This document shows, piece after piece, positions 1 through 10,476 of a stretch of 64,000 nucleotides of DNA (position 1 is its first letter; every line of letters starts with the position of its first letter). Both the position numbers and the translations under genes were made by a program. The notes beneath the pieces are model-generated. The model did not search any database and was not told the origin of the DNA. It saw only the letters and a program-made list of their open reading frames with translations. The stretch lies in assembly GCA_009859145.1 (NCBI GenBank), contig VRVR01000013.1:248001-312000 (forward strand), read 5' to 3'. The DNA is from Andalucia godoyi. Taxonomy: Eukaryota > Discoba > Jakobea > Jakobida > Andaluciidae.

Positions 1-2002
1 CAGAAGATCGAACGGCGACGCTGCCGGGCTCCTTTCTTCTGACTTCAATTGGGACTTCTCGAAGTTGCATGCCGTTATTGGCATCAGAAGATTTCCGCTT
101 CTCAACTGCGACGAAGCCAGTAAGTGGACACAATACTGAATATTTCAGAGAAAGGCCAAGCATTTTGTCTTCCTGCCGTTTTTTCCACGCTTCTGCAGGC
201 TCGGCCTCAGACTGAACACCAGCAAACCGTTGCTGAACCGATCCCGAGGGTTTAGCAGCGAACTTTTGCTCTTGCAGTTCCCTCAACAGCGCTCGGCCTG
301 CCAGTTTGGATAAGGGAAATTCAACATCTTCAGCGACATTTCTGCGGATTGCAACCAAAAGCTCTGCGCCTCGGAAAACCCGAGCCTCTATAACACCGGG
401 TGAGTTTCCAGCATCCACAATTGCATACGCACAAAATCGATCCCCCCGAAATACTGGCGGCACCATTGAAGGGCAAGCCTCAATGCTGAACTCTTCCGGC
501 GAGTCTGGTAAATTCCACTCAATCCGAAGATCAGCAAAACAGGGCTGCAAAGCTCTGTTCAGCTGATGTGCAACCGGAACATCAACGTCCGTATTCGGAG
601 GGATGAACATGGCTTTACCGAAGGTTGTCCGTGCAAGCCCTTTGACCAGAGCACGAGACGGGCTGGAGCCTAGACCAAAAGAGAAGATGCGATTTTGCTT
701 CGAGGCCTTTCGGCACTCGTCCATCACCTCCGTGACATTAGATATTTCGCCATCGGTGAGCAAGAATATTTGTCGAGACTGTGCTTGCGGTGGTTGCGAG
801 AACAGCCACAGCAAAGGTTGCAATAATTCCGTGCCTCCCATATTCGCAGAAAGGTTGTCGATCAGCAGCTTTGCTTCCGCTGCTGATTCTTCCGAGTATA
901 TTCTTGACTGTGGAAATAGCTGAGCATAGGACGACCCAAATCGCACGATGTTGAACCGAAAATTAAGCGGAATGCTTTTCAGAAACACCAGCATCGCCTG
1001 GCGGGCATAATCGATCTTTCCTTCTTCTTCCATCGATCCGGAGCAGTCAACGACGAACACCAGTTCTGTATCGGCAGCTTCGACCTGTTTCCCGTCATCC
1101 ACAGGCGGGACCAAACAGAGCATAGCAACTGTTTCCTTTCCAGGCTGGCACGATTCGACAAACAGCTGCGCTCCAATCCGATTAGCATTATCTACTTTCA
1201 TTCTCACATCAACAATAAGATCTCGATCCAAATGGGTCCCCTTGTTGGACAGGGACAGCTGTATTTTCTGTGAAGAGATGATCTCTGTGGACATTGGGTG
1301 CGATGGCGACGATACGGCCGCGACATTTCCCGCCCCATCGACCGTGCAAGAAAACTCAAGCGAGTAAGGGGTCGAAGACACATACTGTGCATTCGTGTCT
1401 GCAGGGCCAGTGACACCCTTCGCACTTGGGTTATACCGCGGTGCAATAGCGGTGGGCAGCACAAACCGGATACTGTTCGACTCCGTGTTCACATCCAGTT
1501 CACAGGAGTATTCGATTACGATTTTGCACTGTTTCTGCGGCTGCAGCCCGCCAACGCTAACAATGAACATATCGCGAGAGGCATCGTTCTGCTCCATTAG
1601 ATATGCCCCGCTTCCACGAGCAAGCGCATCGGAGTATTCTCGTTGAGCCTCTTTCTTTGGCTTCAGCACCGATTCAATCTCACGATCATCGACGACTGCC
1701 TTGAAAGAATGCACAGCTGCATCTTCCTCAATTGGAAAAACATACACTGCCTCCACAGGTGCTGATTCCGCGTTGGCATAAGTTTGCGTTGCTGTCACAA
1801 ACGCGGCACAAGCAGAAATGCGAACAGAAACAGCTACAGATTGAAGCGGGACCTGCTGTTGGTGCTCGAAAGGCTTTACAACTGGGCTTGTTGTGGGGGG
1901 CTTGCAAATCACGAGCATTTTTGGGATAACTATGCGAACAATAGATACAGACACAAAAGATCTTTGTGACGACGACGATTGCGATGTTTGGCAGCTTCCC
2001 AT
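1..2002 (-). CDS. VIT and von Willebrand factor A domain protein (VWA5-like), C-terminus cut off
   Basis: An uninterrupted reverse-strand frame runs from ATG at 2002 through position 1, so about 667 residues are visible and the C-terminus lies outside the window. Residues about 50-190 form a VIT domain (SVAVSVRISACAAFVTATQ, then an acidic VYVFPIEEDAAV segment and EAQREYSDALARG). A vWA domain follows, with a complete MIDAS start DCSGS (codons near 1031-1050), the segment GKIDYARQAMLVFL, and LLTDGEISNVTEVMDECR. This order is that of the VWA5A/VWA5B and inter-alpha-trypsin inhibitor heavy-chain group, whose members bind protein partners through the metal site. No signal peptide is seen, so an intracellular protein is likely. 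The chosen N-terminus is MGSCQTSQ, which could be myristoylated. An internal ATG at 1918 is the alternative start. It is divergent from the kinase gene, with 237 bp between them. Confidence 0.9.
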   Translation of the reverse strand, partial: MGSCQTSQSSSSQRSFVSVSIVRIVIPKMLVICKPPTTSPVVKPFEHQQQVPLQSVAVSVRISACAAFVTATQTYANAESAPVEAVYVFPIEEDAAVHSFKAVVDDREIESVLKPKKEAQREYSDALARGSGAYLMEQNDASRDMFIVSVGGLQPQKQCKIVIEYSCELDVNTESNSIRFVLPTAIAPRYNPSAKGVTGPADTNAQYVSSTPYSLEFSCTVDGAGNVAAVSSPSHPMSTEIISSQKIQLSLSNKGTHLDRDLIVDVRMKVDNANRIGAQLFVESCQPGKETVAMLCLVPPVDDGKQVEAADTELVFVVDCSGSMEEEGKIDYARQAMLVFLKSIPLNFRFNIVRFGSSYAQLFPQSRIYSEESAAEAKLLIDNLSANMGGTELLQPLLWLFSQPPQAQSRQIFLLTDGEISNVTEVMDECRKASKQNRIFSFGLGSSPSRALVKGLARTTFGKAMFIPPNTDVDVPVAHQLNRALQPCFADLRIEWNLPDSPEEFSIEACPSMVPPVFRGDRFCAYAIVDAGNSPGVIEARVFRGAELLVAIRRNVAEDVEFPLSKLAGRALLRELQEQKFAAKPSGSVQQRFAGVQSEAEPAEAWKKRQEDKMLGLSLKYSVLCPLTGFVAVEKRKSSDANNGMQLREVPIEVRRKEPGSVAVRSS

Positions 2003-2239
2003 ACGGGATTCGACGCAAGTTCAAGTATCGAAAAATGGCCGAAGGTCTCTCCTACTTCTAGCATCAATTGAGGATGAACGCTGGTCAATCATTCAAATTT
2101 GAAAATGTGCCAACGACGAAGCGCCGTTTCCTCCTGTCGTGGCCTCCTGGATTCTCGTCTGCGTGAGGATTTTTTTCTTTCCCCCCCTTTCCTGTTCGCG
2201 CGCTTTGACTTTCTGGAATCCAGAGTGTTCGAATCATCA
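2003..2239. promoter_or_regulatory. Divergent promoter, VIT/vWA gene and UMP-CMP kinase
   Basis: This spacer separates two start codons pointing away from each other. It holds a pyrimidine run (ttttttctttccccccc) shortly before the kinase start. No defined core element is recognised. The bidirectional role is inferred from layout only. Confidence 0.4.
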
Positions 2240-2980
2240 ATGTCTACTTCCCAAGACCAAAGAGTGTCTGCCACAGACTACCTGTACAAGCATGGCATCC
2301 CCTCTCTTCTGGAGGATCTCACCGCCGATCTAGCCCGTACGAAGCCTGCCGACCCTCTTGGGCACCTCATCGCACTTTTGGAAAATCGCCGAAATCAAGG
2401 CGCTTCTTCAGGTCAGCATACGATTGTGTTTGTTCTAGGAGGTCCGGGATCTGGGAAGGGGACGTTGTGCAGTCGCCTTCTTGACGGCACGTTCCGCACG
2501 AAATTGGTTCATTTGTCTGCAGGGGACCTGCTCAGAGAAGAGCAGAGTCGGCCCGAGTCTCAGTATGGACAGCTGATTCAGTCTTATATTGCAGAAGGCA
2601 AAATTGTTCCCAAAGAAGTCACCATTGGTCTGCTGCAGCGACAGATTGAGCAGCGCAAAGAACCATGCACGTTCCTTATTGATGGATTCCCGCGCGCCAT
2701 GGATCAGGCAGTTGCCTTTGAGGATTCTGTGCAAAAATGCAAGTTCGTGCTGTTTCTTGACTGCGACGAGGCTACCATGGAAGCAAGGTTGCTGAGACGT
2801 GGTGAGACTTCTGGACGCATTGACGACAATGCCGAAACCATTCGAAAGAGGTTTCACACGTACGTTGGACAAACCATGCCGGTGATCGAATATTTTGAAA
2901 GAGATAACCGTGTCCGCAAAGTCTCTGCAACGCAAACCCCCGATCAAGTTTACGCAGCGGTGAAGTCACTTTTTCAGTAA
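2240..2980 (+). CDS. UMP-CMP kinase-like adenylate kinase with N-terminal Dpy-30/RIIa-like helix pair
   Basis: The predicted 246-aa protein is a nucleoside monophosphate kinase that moves phosphate from ATP to UMP/CMP (or AMP). Visible motifs are the P-loop GGPGSGKGT (residues 67-75), the NMP-binding segment HLSAGDLLREE, the FLIDGFPRAMDQ motif and a short LID (RRGETSGRIDDN), as in eukaryotic UMP-CMP kinase and AK1-type enzymes. The first 50 residues carry ATDYLYKHGIPSLLEDLT, a pattern like the Dpy-30/RIIa dimerisation motif fused to some ciliary adenylate kinases (established for AK5/AK8-type proteins; assignment here is inferred). The frame stays open upstream to 2099, but ATG 2240 gives the family-like N-terminus. 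UMP/CMP specificity is not proven from sequence. Confidence 0.9.
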   Translation: MSTSQDQRVSATDYLYKHGIPSLLEDLTADLARTKPADPLGHLIALLENRRNQGASSGQHTIVFVLGGPGSGKGTLCSRLLDGTFRTKLVHLSAGDLLREEQSRPESQYGQLIQSYIAEGKIVPKEVTIGLLQRQIEQRKEPCTFLIDGFPRAMDQAVAFEDSVQKCKFVLFLDCDEATMEARLLRRGETSGRIDDNAETIRKRFHTYVGQTMPVIEYFERDNRVRKVSATQTPDQVYAAVKSLFQ

Positions 2981-3238
2981 TGCATGCATTGCCGTTGGAA
3001 CTGCCGGACGCTGGAAAGAAAGAAGGGATGAGACAGACAGACCGACGAAAAGAGAGAGAATGTTTTTTTGAAGTGATGTCTGAAACTGCGATTTGCAATG
3101 CAGGCGTGTCGTTGCCATAAAAGAAAAAGAAGAACGCTTCAATCAGCATGCCTATATTACAAAATATTCTCCAAACAAAACAAAAAAACAAAAAACAAAA
3201 AACGTTGATGATGAAACAATAGAAAAATCACTGGTTGA

Positions 3239-4191
3239 CTAGAGGCGAAACCGTGCTTGAACTTCGCGCATCCATCGAGACATGTCCTGTTTGGCATGCA
3301 CCTCGGATTGGGATTGTGAGCTCAACTCTTTCCAAAACGCTTCTTCTGTAAAGACCTCAGAACCTCGAGGTCGAGGCGCCCATTCCTCGCCAAGATCCAT
3401 GACCTGTTCGTACACACCACGGTACCCGACGGGGACACTGGTTCTCGGAGAAGCACGGTGTCCAAACGCACTCGTGACGGCTGTTGTTGCTGTTGTTGAG
3501 GACGACGATGAAGACGATGAAGACAATGGCACTCCACTCGACGTGGGCCCAGCTGCTGCTAGCGGTTGAGGACTGTGAATGCTGCTGCTGTTGCTGATGC
3601 TGTGAAAATTGCCTGTTTGCGGACTTCCGTTGTTATTGTAGCTTCCATCAAAGTCCGAATGCGTAAATAGCGAGCGCAAGGATCCACTGGACCGCAGAGA
3701 GCCTGCGAAGAAACGAGTCTGGTTTGAATGCGAATGCAACGGCGATCGAAGGCCGCCGTGTTTTCCGGCAATTTGTTTGGATCCACCAGCAAATGTCGAT
3801 TGCACACGAACGTGGACATTAAGATTTGGCGGTTTCCGAGAAGATGATGATACGTGTGGCGGTGGAAGATCCTGGAAATGTACAGACGACGACGGCGTCG
3901 CAGTCACATTGTCAGAAGGCTTCGCGGCGTCGTTGGAGGGCGGACTCGACTCTCCCATTCGAATGGGCTGCAGCGACAAAGATCTCCGAACAGGATCGTC
4001 GCTTTGCAACATTGGAGTCCTCCCAGAAACATACACGGAAAAAAATACCGCGTTTGAAAGGATACGCTTTGTTGCTCGTTTTTAAAAAAATAAAAAAATA
4101 CATTAAAATACTGTTTCTGGTTTGTCGGAATCTGTTCGTTTGAGCACTCGGGATTTTGCAAACTTCCCAAACAGACCAAGCAGCTGCCCAT
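3239..4191 (-). CDS. Ser-rich protein of unknown function with predicted lipid-modified N-terminus (two exons)
   Basis: No family is recognised. Exon 2 (3239-4019) is a long reverse frame rich in Ser, Pro and Asn, including a run of about ten Ser. It ends in a conserved-looking module (GVYEQVMDLGEEWAPRPRG, FWKELSSQ, MSRWMREVQARFRL). Its own first ATG would be at 4012. Upstream, an ATG at 4191 opens an 80-nt exon (4112-4191) starting MGSCLVCLGSLQNPEC. A 92-nt AT-rich intron (4020-4111, gtattt...gggag) joins both in phase 2, giving 286 aa. Gly2 plus Cys4 and Cys7 is the classic pattern for N-myristoylation with palmitoylation, so membrane attachment is inferred. The intron is supported by phase and composition only. 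The Ser-rich middle is probably disordered. A Fanzor relic lies about 100 bp upstream. Confidence 0.6.
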
Positions 4192-4289
4192 TATGGTTGA
4201 CAAATGTCGCAGTATTGATTCACGATTCACGAAATCACAAAGTTCTTCTTCGCCTACATTATACACGGAAGATGCATATCCACGAATAG

Positions 4290-4415
4290 ACATGCATATT
4301 CAATCTTGCATCCCGTTGCCGGGAAGGGGATAGGCCCCCAACATGTCTCACGGCGTTCTTCAGATAGATGTTCCGCGCTCCGTTCCCAATCTCGATCAAT
4401 CGGTGAGCCGCTTTC
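4290..4415 (-). pseudogene. Fanzor/TnpB C-terminal relic
   Basis: The reverse strand encodes GNGARNIYLKN (about 4345-4380). One frame away, directly upstream, is DRDW. Together they match the RuvC-III/C-terminal motif DRDxNGARNI of TnpB/Fanzor nucleases, broken by one extra G. The same DNA resembles the 3' ends in the element at 22.2-22.9 kb: the stretch around aacatctatct-aagaacg is shared with one mismatch, as is ggggcctaccccctt with one mismatch, followed by a catgcatat block. Only the 3' end can be recognised. No upstream coding part was found on this strand. It is a dead fragment. Confidence 0.6.
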
Positions 4416-5212
4416 TCAGCGTGACGCGTTGTTCCTGAGAAGGGTGCATTTTTTTGATGCTGACGGCCCTTGCAGCAGGCGCTTTCGTGTCCTCAATTGC
4501 AGCGATTGATGCAACTGGAGATACGAGAGGAAGAGGCGGTAGGAAGACGGTGGGGTTTTGCGACTGCGACTGCGCCTGGTGCGTCGTAGCAGAAAAGCAC
4601 GAGTTCTGCAAGAGACGGTCCCTGAGGCTTCTGCTTGGGGTTGGCTACCGTGAGTGCTGGGATTGGAGATCATCGGGTCTTGGAAGTTCGCCTCTTGGCA
4701 GTGCGGTGCGACTCGGCGGTAGGCGAATGCGTCATCCCAGAGCACCCACGCCCATATTTGAATTAAAAAAGTGAAACCAAAAAACCAAAGCAACGAATGA
4801 TAGAATAGATGGCTATGGATGCTGCCTTAAATCGTGTCGAAAATGCGGAGCCTGTGCCACCGGCTGAATTTTGGCCGAGCGTGTGTAAGCACGAATTCCT
4901 GTGAAAACAAACGTGCTAGTGTCGGCCGATGCTTCCGTGTGCATGACAATGACGTGTTATTATTATTCAGCGGCTTCAAGTTTGGGGCTTCAAGGAGCCG
5001 GACCGAGTTCCTCAAGTGAACAATAATTAAAAAAGCAATACAATAGGTGTTGGATTGATTTTTTTTGGGCATCTTGCTGTTCATCTGGAGAAACGTTCAG
5101 CATAGGCCAGGATCCTCAGTTTTCAAACGGAGGACTTATCGTTTGGGTTTTTATTTATTTGCTTGTGCTGCGGTGTTCTCGGAATATCAGCTGAATCAAA
5201 AAAGCTTCGGGA
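4416..5212. other. Intergenic DNA, no supported gene
   Basis: About 800 bp between the Fanzor relic and ECM29. Overlapping frames exist on both strands at 4396-4793 but have no recognisable domain. They may include degraded flank of the Fanzor relic. The last 150 bp are T-rich and probably hold the ECM29 promoter. Confidence 0.4.
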
Positions 5213-8200
5213 ATGTCTTCCGGACCGATCATCGCGGTTGCTCGAAAGATCGACATGAAACTGACGCTTTGCAGCGACAATGACTTCGAAACCGAACTCG
5301 CAAATGCCATGCCAAAGCTGTTTGTCTTTGCAGGCAATTCTTCAGAGGAAGTTCTGAAGACTGTAACTGAAGTATTTTCGCATATCAACGTCAGATTCAA
5401 AGCACTCGAGTTTGTCCGCTTACCATTTCAGCAGATCTTGACGTATCTTGTCAAGACGGATGCAACATCCTTGCAGCGTCGTTTTGCAATTGTATACTGG
5501 AGGCTTGCAACACAGAGAATGTTGGAAACTGACGCAACATTGGCGTTTCAATTTTGCGTGGAGCACTACTCCGAGTTTGACGCATCCGCATTGGAGGAAA
5601 TCCATTCGTTCATGTTTTCTCATTTTGGTTCTATTCCGGACGTTAGGCAGATTCCGCAAGCTTCTTGGATGTTCTTTGTTTCTGCTATGCTATCTCCCGG
5701 TGTAGGAGATCTGGATAAAGTCAAGCTTCTTGTGTCAGTGCAGAATTCGCTTTCTCCACCGCAGGATTCTGAATCGACAGCCGTATCTGATTTTGCATAC
5801 TTGATTGTGTTTGTCGCCGCCTACGCTCACAATGACAAGGTTTCTCACGCTGCGTCTCCCACATGGAAAGGGCTTCAGACACAGGATATTTCAAATCGAC
5901 CAGCACTCCTTTCTTTTTTGTTTGTGCTCTGGTTTCACCAGATGGAACTGAGAAAATCAGCAAATCTCGATTTGCTGGTGGCAATCATATACAGGCTGCA
6001 CAAAGCAGGACGTGCATCAATGAGTTTGAAAGATGGTCTTCTTGCTTTCCAGTTGGTGACCAGAGGCATTTTCGAAGTCCAAGTTTTCCCCAAGCTGATC
6101 GATGCTGTTTTTTCCTTTGCGGATCAGTTTTGCAATAGTCTGGAATCCCCCATCAGCGCAGTTACCTTTTCCCGCCTTTCGCTAATGCGGGCCATGATCT
6201 TGCGGCTAATTGATGGAAGGGAATACGAAATGAACGAAGATGCACTCCAGGAAACTGGCCTCTCGGCATCGCAGGTATCTGCATTGCACCGTGTGAGTAG
6301 CATTTCTCTGCGATCCGTTCTGTATGTTCTTTTAGGAAAAGTCATTGCACGACTTCCGTTTGATATCGACAATCTTGGCTTCTTCTTCGAGGCCTCTAAA
6401 CACGAACCCTCCTCGTTGTATTTGTCGCTGCAGGAGGCTTTTAGTTGGTCATTGTCAAAGTCGGAGCAGTTTTCCTCAGATGCAACGACTCGCTTTTTGG
6501 CTTCGTTACCAAATGCACCGCAATCGAGATTCGTCCTGCAAGCTGTCAACAGGTTTTTTCCTTTTGAGAATGTCAAAGCCAGGTTCCTCAACTGCGTTGC
6601 TGCAGAGGCAGACAAGGAAGAAGCGTTCCGAGGTCTCGACCCTGCTAATTTCTCGCGTTCTGGCGGTATCTATCCATCGTTTTCTGCCTTCATTTCGCAT
6701 GTAAGAGATGCTTTTCAGACCTCTGTAGATCCATTCTCCCTGGGCGATGAACAGCGGCTGAAGATATGCCTGTTTTCGTGGAAGTGTCTTGCATCACAGT
6801 GCAAAGGCATTCTAGTGTCTGTTGTTCCGTCTCCAGAGTTGAATTATTTTGCGGGTCTTCTCTTGGAATCCTTGAAGTTGGATGCTCGATTTATCATAAT
6901 GTTGACGCTGTTGGCGCAGTGCAAGTTGCTTCCTCTGCCGTTTGCCATCCAACAGGAAGAGATTGACAGCATTCTGTCACTGCTTGTTGCTTCGGATGAG
7001 ACGAATGCGCATTTGTACGCGTCGCTTCTTCACGTTCTCCATGGAGAAAATCTGGTGCAAGTTTCCTTCTGGTCGGCATTGTATTTGCAGTATGAGGACA
7101 TGTTTTTGCACAACAGGCGCCCTGCCGCCACCGTTTTAGTTGCTCTGATGGCACTTTCTGTTTGCGCCACGTCGCCTGAGTCCTCTCATGTCCTGCGTGC
7201 GATCGAAGCTGGTCTCTGTCATCGATCAGACGGTTCTCCAATTCCTGTCGAGATGAGTCATTTGCAGAAAGTGCTGGCTGCAAAGGTCACTGCTGACACG
7301 AATTGCTATCGATCTGCTTTGCTGGCGTGCTATGATGTCTATCGACTGCACAATTTCTACGTGCCGTCCCATCGTGTGTCCACGGCTTTGCTGGAATTAT
7401 CGAAAGATATTCGCTACACGCTTCCGTATGTAGTTCTCTGCCAAGGATTGGCAAATGCCGTTACAAGCGGAGAACACAATGTCCTTGGTGTGTTTCGATC
7501 TTCCGCCTTGCTGTGTAATTCAAAGAGGGACGACATCCCCATCTTGTCTCGTTCTTTGTGTGTCGCTGCCGGTGGCCCCGCCTGTTCCTTGTACGATGTT
7601 GATCTTACGTACGTTCCGCACAATCGCTCCGATTCTGACAATCTTTCATTCGACGTCAGTGACACAGTGGACATCAAACGTGGTGTTCTGAGTGCAGAGA
7701 CTCCATGCATGCCGTTGTTCGTGGAGATGATATCCGAGCAGTTCAGCCAAGATCCGCGACCCTTCATGCGTATGAATGCAGCCGTCCTGTTATCCGATCT
7801 TCTTGAATTCTGTGCTTCGTGCCCCTCCGTAGCGTCCAATTTACTCAGATTTCAACGCATTTTCTTGAGTTTGACCGACCGGAATGCCAAATCGGATACG
7901 GACGATACTGTCGGAGACACTTGTTCGTACGGTCTCTCTTTGGTGTATAGGAACGGAGACACCGTAGTTCGGAAGAAGTTGGTGGACGATTTGATGGAAC
8001 GACTGACGGGATCCAACCGAGCAGCGAGCAGTCTTGTGGTGGAGGAGGACTCGCAGATCATTCCTGGACAGATGCTGGGCAAGGATCCTGGAACTGGGAA
8101 AAATTTATCGACGTACAGAGACCTGTGCGCGGCAGCCTCTGATATTGGCCGCCCAGATCTGATTTACCAGTTTTTAGCCCTCACATCTCATCACAAGAAG

Positions 8201-10476
8201 TTCAAATCTACAGAAAGCGCAGCGTCGACTGTTCTGATGTTGTTTTCCTTCGGAGATGCAGACGTCAGGAAAGAGTTCTTGCCCCTACTTCCACGCATTT
8301 TCCGGTATCGATTTGATCCGAATCCCAAAATCAGTGAGATCATGTCGGCAATTTGGACCGCTCTTGTGGAAGACGAAAATGTTTTCTGGTCTTCGAAGGC
8401 GAATGTTACCGCAGTGTCTGCGGACTTGTTGTCCAATGCAAAATCTACAATTTGGAGAGTACGAGAGGCTGTCATGGGCGGAGTGGAGGATATTGTTCGC
8501 TGCGTCGTGGACTTTGACTGCATGTCTCCGTTCATTCAAGACATGTTTTCGTTTTCGTTGATTCTGATGGATGACATCAAGGAGTCTGTTCGCAAAGCTG
8601 CCACGAAGGCGGCGATGTCGGTCTCCTCTGCCATCGTTCGATATTGCGCAAATTTCCCCTCTGCTCCCAGCGTTTGCATTCCTTTTCTCATTGATAACAT
8701 GAAATTCGATCTCGCGAAAGCAACTCTTGATAAGGTGGTAGTGCAGAGTTCCACAAAGAACCCTCAGCTGTTGCGTCCATTTGCGGTTCCAATCGTTACA
8801 CTGATGTTAGAATCGCTGTCTGTCGAAGAAAATTCCAAGCTGAACTATGCCCAGTTCCATGCAGAGTCCATGTTGAATGTTTCAAAAGAAGAAATGGAGA
8901 ACATGCGGCTGGAGATGTCACGGCATTCGCAACCTCAGCGAATCATTGACTCACTTTATCCCTTACTGGACGATGCCGCTGTTTCAGAATTGTGCGTCAA
9001 GATATGCGATATTGTGCGTGCGGGTGTGGGCCTTGTTTCTCGAGTCGCTGCTTCTCGACTCACGTCTCAGTTTGTCAAGTTTTTCCCAGGAGCAGTTCGC
9101 GAATCCGGCCCTGCAAAATTGGTTCGAGCTTTTACTGGTGTATGGTATTTCAAATAATTTCTTCTGTCTGCCCCTTCCAATCTGTTGAGAGGCTATTTCT
9201 CTTCTTTTATTTCATATTTCACTCCTACGTCTGTTGCTAATTTACAATGTTCTTGCAATTTGGTGGTGCTTAGGCTTTGAGCGTGGATTCTAGCAAGACT
9301 GCTCAGCGATACTACATAATGAGTATTGTGTCTTTGTTGAAAGTTTCGTCTTCTAAAACGGTGGAGAAGACGGTGCACTCTTTTGAGGATAAACTCTTCG
9401 CGACATCCGAGTCGTCCAGTGATTCTCGGGAGCAAGTAGCGGTATTCGTTGCAAACGTATTTTCTCAAAAATGCTCTGCAGTTCTTGACAGGTATCGTAG
9501 CGAATTCATTGCGCTCTCTTTCATTGGGAAACAGGATACGGGGATTGACGGCGAGAAATCCTCCGCATACTTTTCGCATGTCTGGGATGAGAACATTGAG
9601 AATCCAGGCTCCGGAGTTCGCATTTACCTGACCGACATTCTTTCCTGGGCATCGAGGTTTCTAGGCGATTCTGGAGACTGGGTCATGAAAAAATGCTGCG
9701 GCAAAGCTCTTGTGCAAGCCATTGGCTATGGAAAATCGGATGTTGCGTCAATGCTGGACAACATTCTGGAAGTTCTCAGAAAGGCCCTTTCCGGGGCGCA
9801 GTGGGAGGGGCGGCACGTTTTGATTGAAGTATTGGATGCAGTCTTAACTGCTGTGCTGCCTTGGGGGGCTCCGAATGACGAATTGGCGTGGAGACAATTT
9901 GCATCACCTCCTTCCGAAATTCTTACTTCGATCTTCAACATTCTCGTTCCTGTAGTGCAAAGGAAGCATACCGTGTTGTTGATCCACGTTTTCAAGACCC
10001 TTGAGCATCTTTTGGAGCGCTATGGCCATTTGTTTATGTCTGATGAACGCATTAATGCGTTCTTCGACGCATGCGAGAGTAACAGCAAAATTCGGCTTTT
10101 GATTTTGACTGACACAACGGCAGTCAACGTGGAAGGCGAGTCTGAAATCTCGCAGCTGAAAACGCACGATCGGATATTACTGACAAACCTTGTGATTCGA
10201 TGTTTGTTTCTTGCTCATCGGGTCGATCCGAAGGCGGCATTTCAAAGCGAATTCTTTGTCCAGTGTCTTCGTTGTTTGCTGAGCCCTGCGACGACACTTT
10301 CATCTCGACGGACCGCTCTGCTGTTGCTGTCTGCTGTTGACGTTGTCAAAGCCATTTCCGATTCGGAGATTAAGGGCATGTTGTGCGTTCTGTTGGAGAA
10401 TCTTGTTGCCGCAAATGTGGACGTTGACATTGCACAGCAATTGCTGTCTTCTCTGTGCCCTTCCAGCATGCAGTAA
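5213..10476 (+). CDS. ECM29: Proteasome adaptor and scaffold protein ECM29 (two exons)
   Basis: ECM29 binds the 26S proteasome, bridging core and regulatory particle and linking it to motors and compartments. Exon 1 (5213-9139) starts MSSGPIIAVARK. Exon 2 (9274-10476) joins in phase 0 across a 134-nt intron (gtatgg...gcttag), turning RAFTG into ALSVDSS. The product is about 1710 aa, close to the usual 1800. The central region aligns by eye with the family core: YGLSLVYRNGD, PGQMLGKDPGTGKNLSTYRD, DLIYQFLALTSHHKKF, RIFRYRFDPNPKISEIMSAIW, IWRVREAVMGG and DDIKESVRKAATKAAM, then PFAVPIVTLMLESLSVEE. The rest is HEAT-like helical repeat. The stop inside the intron at 9155-9157 shows that splicing is required. 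It is a single gene between the Fanzor relic and the PH-CLU gene, on the same strand as the latter. Confidence 0.93.

Noticed and set aside
4396-4793. Overlapping open frames on both strands
   Set aside because: No recognisable motif in any frame. They may be degraded flank of the Fanzor relic.
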